In this document: positions 62,933 through 64,000 of the stretch, piece after piece
How the letters are laid out: each line of letters opens with the position of its first letter
Numbering within the stretch: the stretch's first letter is position 1
Assembly (NCBI GenBank): GCA_965661625.1
Contig: CBFIEM010000011.1
Span: 1 to 64,000 of the forward strand
Direction of reading: 5' to 3'
DNA from: GCA-2705995 sp965661625
GTDB taxonomy: Bacteria > Bacteroidota > Bacteroidia > Flavobacteriales_G > Salibacteraceae
Length of the DNA stretch: 64,000 bases
Translations under genes and position numbers: made by a program
The notes under the pieces: generated by a model
The model's database searches: none
The model's input: only the letters and a program-made list of their open reading frames with translations
What the model was told of the DNA's origin: nothing

Positions 62933-63817
62933 ATGCAACGAGTTCTAATTCTAGGTGCAAGTGGTTTAGTTGGTGGTAATTGCAAACAATATTTTGAATC
63001 TACGGGCGCTTATGCCGTAAAGGGCACATTTTTTTCATATGAAGCACCAGGCACTCATTTCTTTAATACTCTGAATTTAGAAGACCCGAAAAATTTTGAT
63101 ATCCAAGAGTTTAACCCGGATATCATTTTACACTGTGGAGCACTAACGTGGGTAGATTACTGTGAAGAGCATGTGGATGAAAGTTATGAAAAGACTGTTC
63201 AGAGCACACTAAATGCGATAGAACTAGCAAAAGTTTACAATGCGAAACTGGTCTACATTTCAACTGACTATGTTTTTGATGGAAAATCGGGACCATACAA
63301 TGAGACTTTCCCCGTAAACCCACTGAGTATTTATGGAAAGCACAAACTGGAGGCTGAACAAGAAGTTGAGCAGCTAAAGGAGCATTTAATTATCCGTATT
63401 ACCAATGTATATGGTGATGAATTGCGCAACAAGAACTTTATAGCTCGCTTGCTAGAAATGCTGAAGGCCAATGAAGAAAAAACGATGACATTGCCTTTCG
63501 ATCAATATGCAACGCCAGTGAATGCTGCCGACATTGCACGAGCCCTTCATTGTTTGTTACAGGATAAAAAGACCGGAACCTACAACATTGCAAGCACAGA
63601 CTTTGTTAATCGGGTACAATTAGCGACTCACGTTTTGAAATATTTTCCAACGCATAAAATCACCATTGAGCCCGTTTCAACAGAACAATTGGCCCCGCCT
63701 GCAAAGCGTCCCCTTATTGGAGGTTTAATTTCAGCGAAATTTTTAAGAGAATATCCCAATTTCCACTTCACGAATGTGGATGACTATTTGAGAAAAAAAA
63801 CGGGTGACCTGATTTAA
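62933..63817 (+). CDS. RmlD-like sugar-nucleotide 4-reductase (SDR)
   Basis: 294 residues, starting two bases after the epimerase stop. 'VLILGASGLVGGNCKQYF' is the NAD(P) loop, 'HCGALTWVDYCEEHVDESYE' the RmlD pattern, 'YISTDYVFDGKSGPYNETFP' the Ser/Thr site and 'SIYGKHKLEAEQEV' the Tyr-x-x-x-Lys. RmlD-type enzymes reduce the 4-keto group of an epimerised sugar nucleotide. In this setting it would finish a CDP-6-deoxy or 3,6-dideoxy L-sugar. Confidence 0.85.
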   Translation: MQRVLILGASGLVGGNCKQYFESTGAYAVKGTFFSYEAPGTHFFNTLNLEDPKNFDIQEFNPDIILHCGALTWVDYCEEHVDESYEKTVQSTLNAIELAKVYNAKLVYISTDYVFDGKSGPYNETFPVNPLSIYGKHKLEAEQEVEQLKEHLIIRITNVYGDELRNKNFIARLLEMLKANEEKTMTLPFDQYATPVNAADIARALHCLLQDKKTGTYNIASTDFVNRVQLATHVLKYFPTHKITIEPVSTEQLAPPAKRPLIGGLISAKFLREYPNFHFTNVDDYLRKKTGDLI

Positions 63818-63871
63818 TGATTGACAGAATTCGAATCCACCTATCTTCGCAAAACTTAGATTAAGCACTTT

Positions 63872-64000
63872 ATGATACAGAATATAGACGATGAATTGAA
63901 GGCCCTTCTTGTCCCTAGATTGCAGGATAAGACTTTTAAGTCACCTGAACCAGGAACTGATTACATACCCGTAACAGGTAAGGTAATTGATGAAGATGAT
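63872..64000 (+). CDS. rfbH: Start of an RfbH-like CDP-6-deoxyhexulose 3-dehydratase (truncated by window end)
   Basis: Only 43 codons are visible: it begins 'IQNIDDELKALLVPRLQDKT' and ends 'DYIPVTGKVIDEDD'. The 'YIPVTGKVID' string is the N-terminal substrate segment of RfbH-type PMP/2Fe-2S C3-dehydratases, whose catalytic His and cysteines would lie beyond the window. With rfbF and rfbG upstream this identification is likely. The TATCTTCG at 63842-63849 (one mismatch) may be a -7 element for it. Confidence 0.7.
   Translation, partial: MIQNIDDELKALLVPRLQDKTFKSPEPGTDYIPVTGKVIDEDD

Noticed and set aside
1..64000. CRISPR arrays, insertion sequences, prophage, toxin-antitoxin or retron-like systems
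   Set aside because: No regularly spaced direct repeats, transposase, integrase, reverse transcriptase, Cas or paired small toxin/antitoxin genes were seen.

Overview
This 64 kb window comes from a chromosome of a member of the Bacteroidota, most likely the Flavobacteriales. The evidence is an AT-rich sequence, two secreted proteins ending in type IX secretion (T9SS type A) sorting domains, a GWxTD protein, DUF2911, MbnP and TlpA/DUF4369-type lipoproteins or secreted proteins, transketolase encoded as two half-genes, and many promoters of the Bacteroidota form TAnnTTTG. There is no phage, insertion sequence, CRISPR array, rRNA or plasmid origin in view. One tRNA, tRNA-Ser(UGA), lies on the minus strand near 57 kb.

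Layout. 1-6 kb: the end of a TPR-like protein, then a tightly coupled minus-strand operon (small PD-(D/E)xK-like protein, sodium/solute symporter, GNAT acetyltransferase, M20 amidohydrolase, alanine racemase, alanine/ornithine-type racemase) that looks devoted to uptake, deacylation and racemisation of amino acids. 6-20 kb: periplasmic thioredoxin, 2OG-Fe oxygenase, TauE/SafE permease, YceI lipoprotein, mnmA, TPR protein, T9SS cargo, a ribB with a degenerate GTP cyclohydrolase II domain, a giant TamB-like protein, tsaD and an MbnP lipoprotein. 20-29 kb: TlpA-like thioredoxin, O-methyltransferase, receiver-like protein, a glycosyltransferase/acetyltransferase group and a hybrid histidine kinase. 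28.6-32.2 kb: divergent cysteine dioxygenase and cysteine sulfinate/glutamate-type decarboxylase followed by a PutP-like symporter, a candidate hypotaurine/taurine module. 32-43 kb: DUF2911/TPR protein, cold-shock protein, TPR protein, SulP transporter, fatty acid desaturase, DEAD-box helicase, carboxypeptidase-regulatory-domain protein, exported pirin. 43-54.8 kb: FabH, T9SS glycine-rich protein, a multi-PAS histidine kinase with its receiver, split transketolase with a vWA protein between the halves, and an ECF sigma operon. 54.8-59.4 kb: class III aminotransferase, ferredoxin-CDGSH fusion, CoA-binding protein, tRNA-Ser, SDR, GWxTD protein. 59.4 kb to the end: glycosyltransferase and a CDP-deoxysugar (O-antigen type) operon rfbF-rfbG-epimerase-reductase-rfbH, the last gene running off the edge.

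The most unusual feature is that three minus-strand genes (two sensor kinases and the DUF2911 protein) are each interrupted by one in-frame TAA. In each case the reading frame continues intact on the far side, and each TAA is one substitution away from a Glu codon. A fourth gene (tamB-like) has ATC where its ATG is expected. Whether this is gene decay, a G-to-T biased mutation process, sequence error or stop-codon read-through cannot be decided from the sequence alone. A second recurrent pattern is TAnnTTTG promoter elements only 4-5 bases before the ATG, implying leaderless transcripts for several genes.
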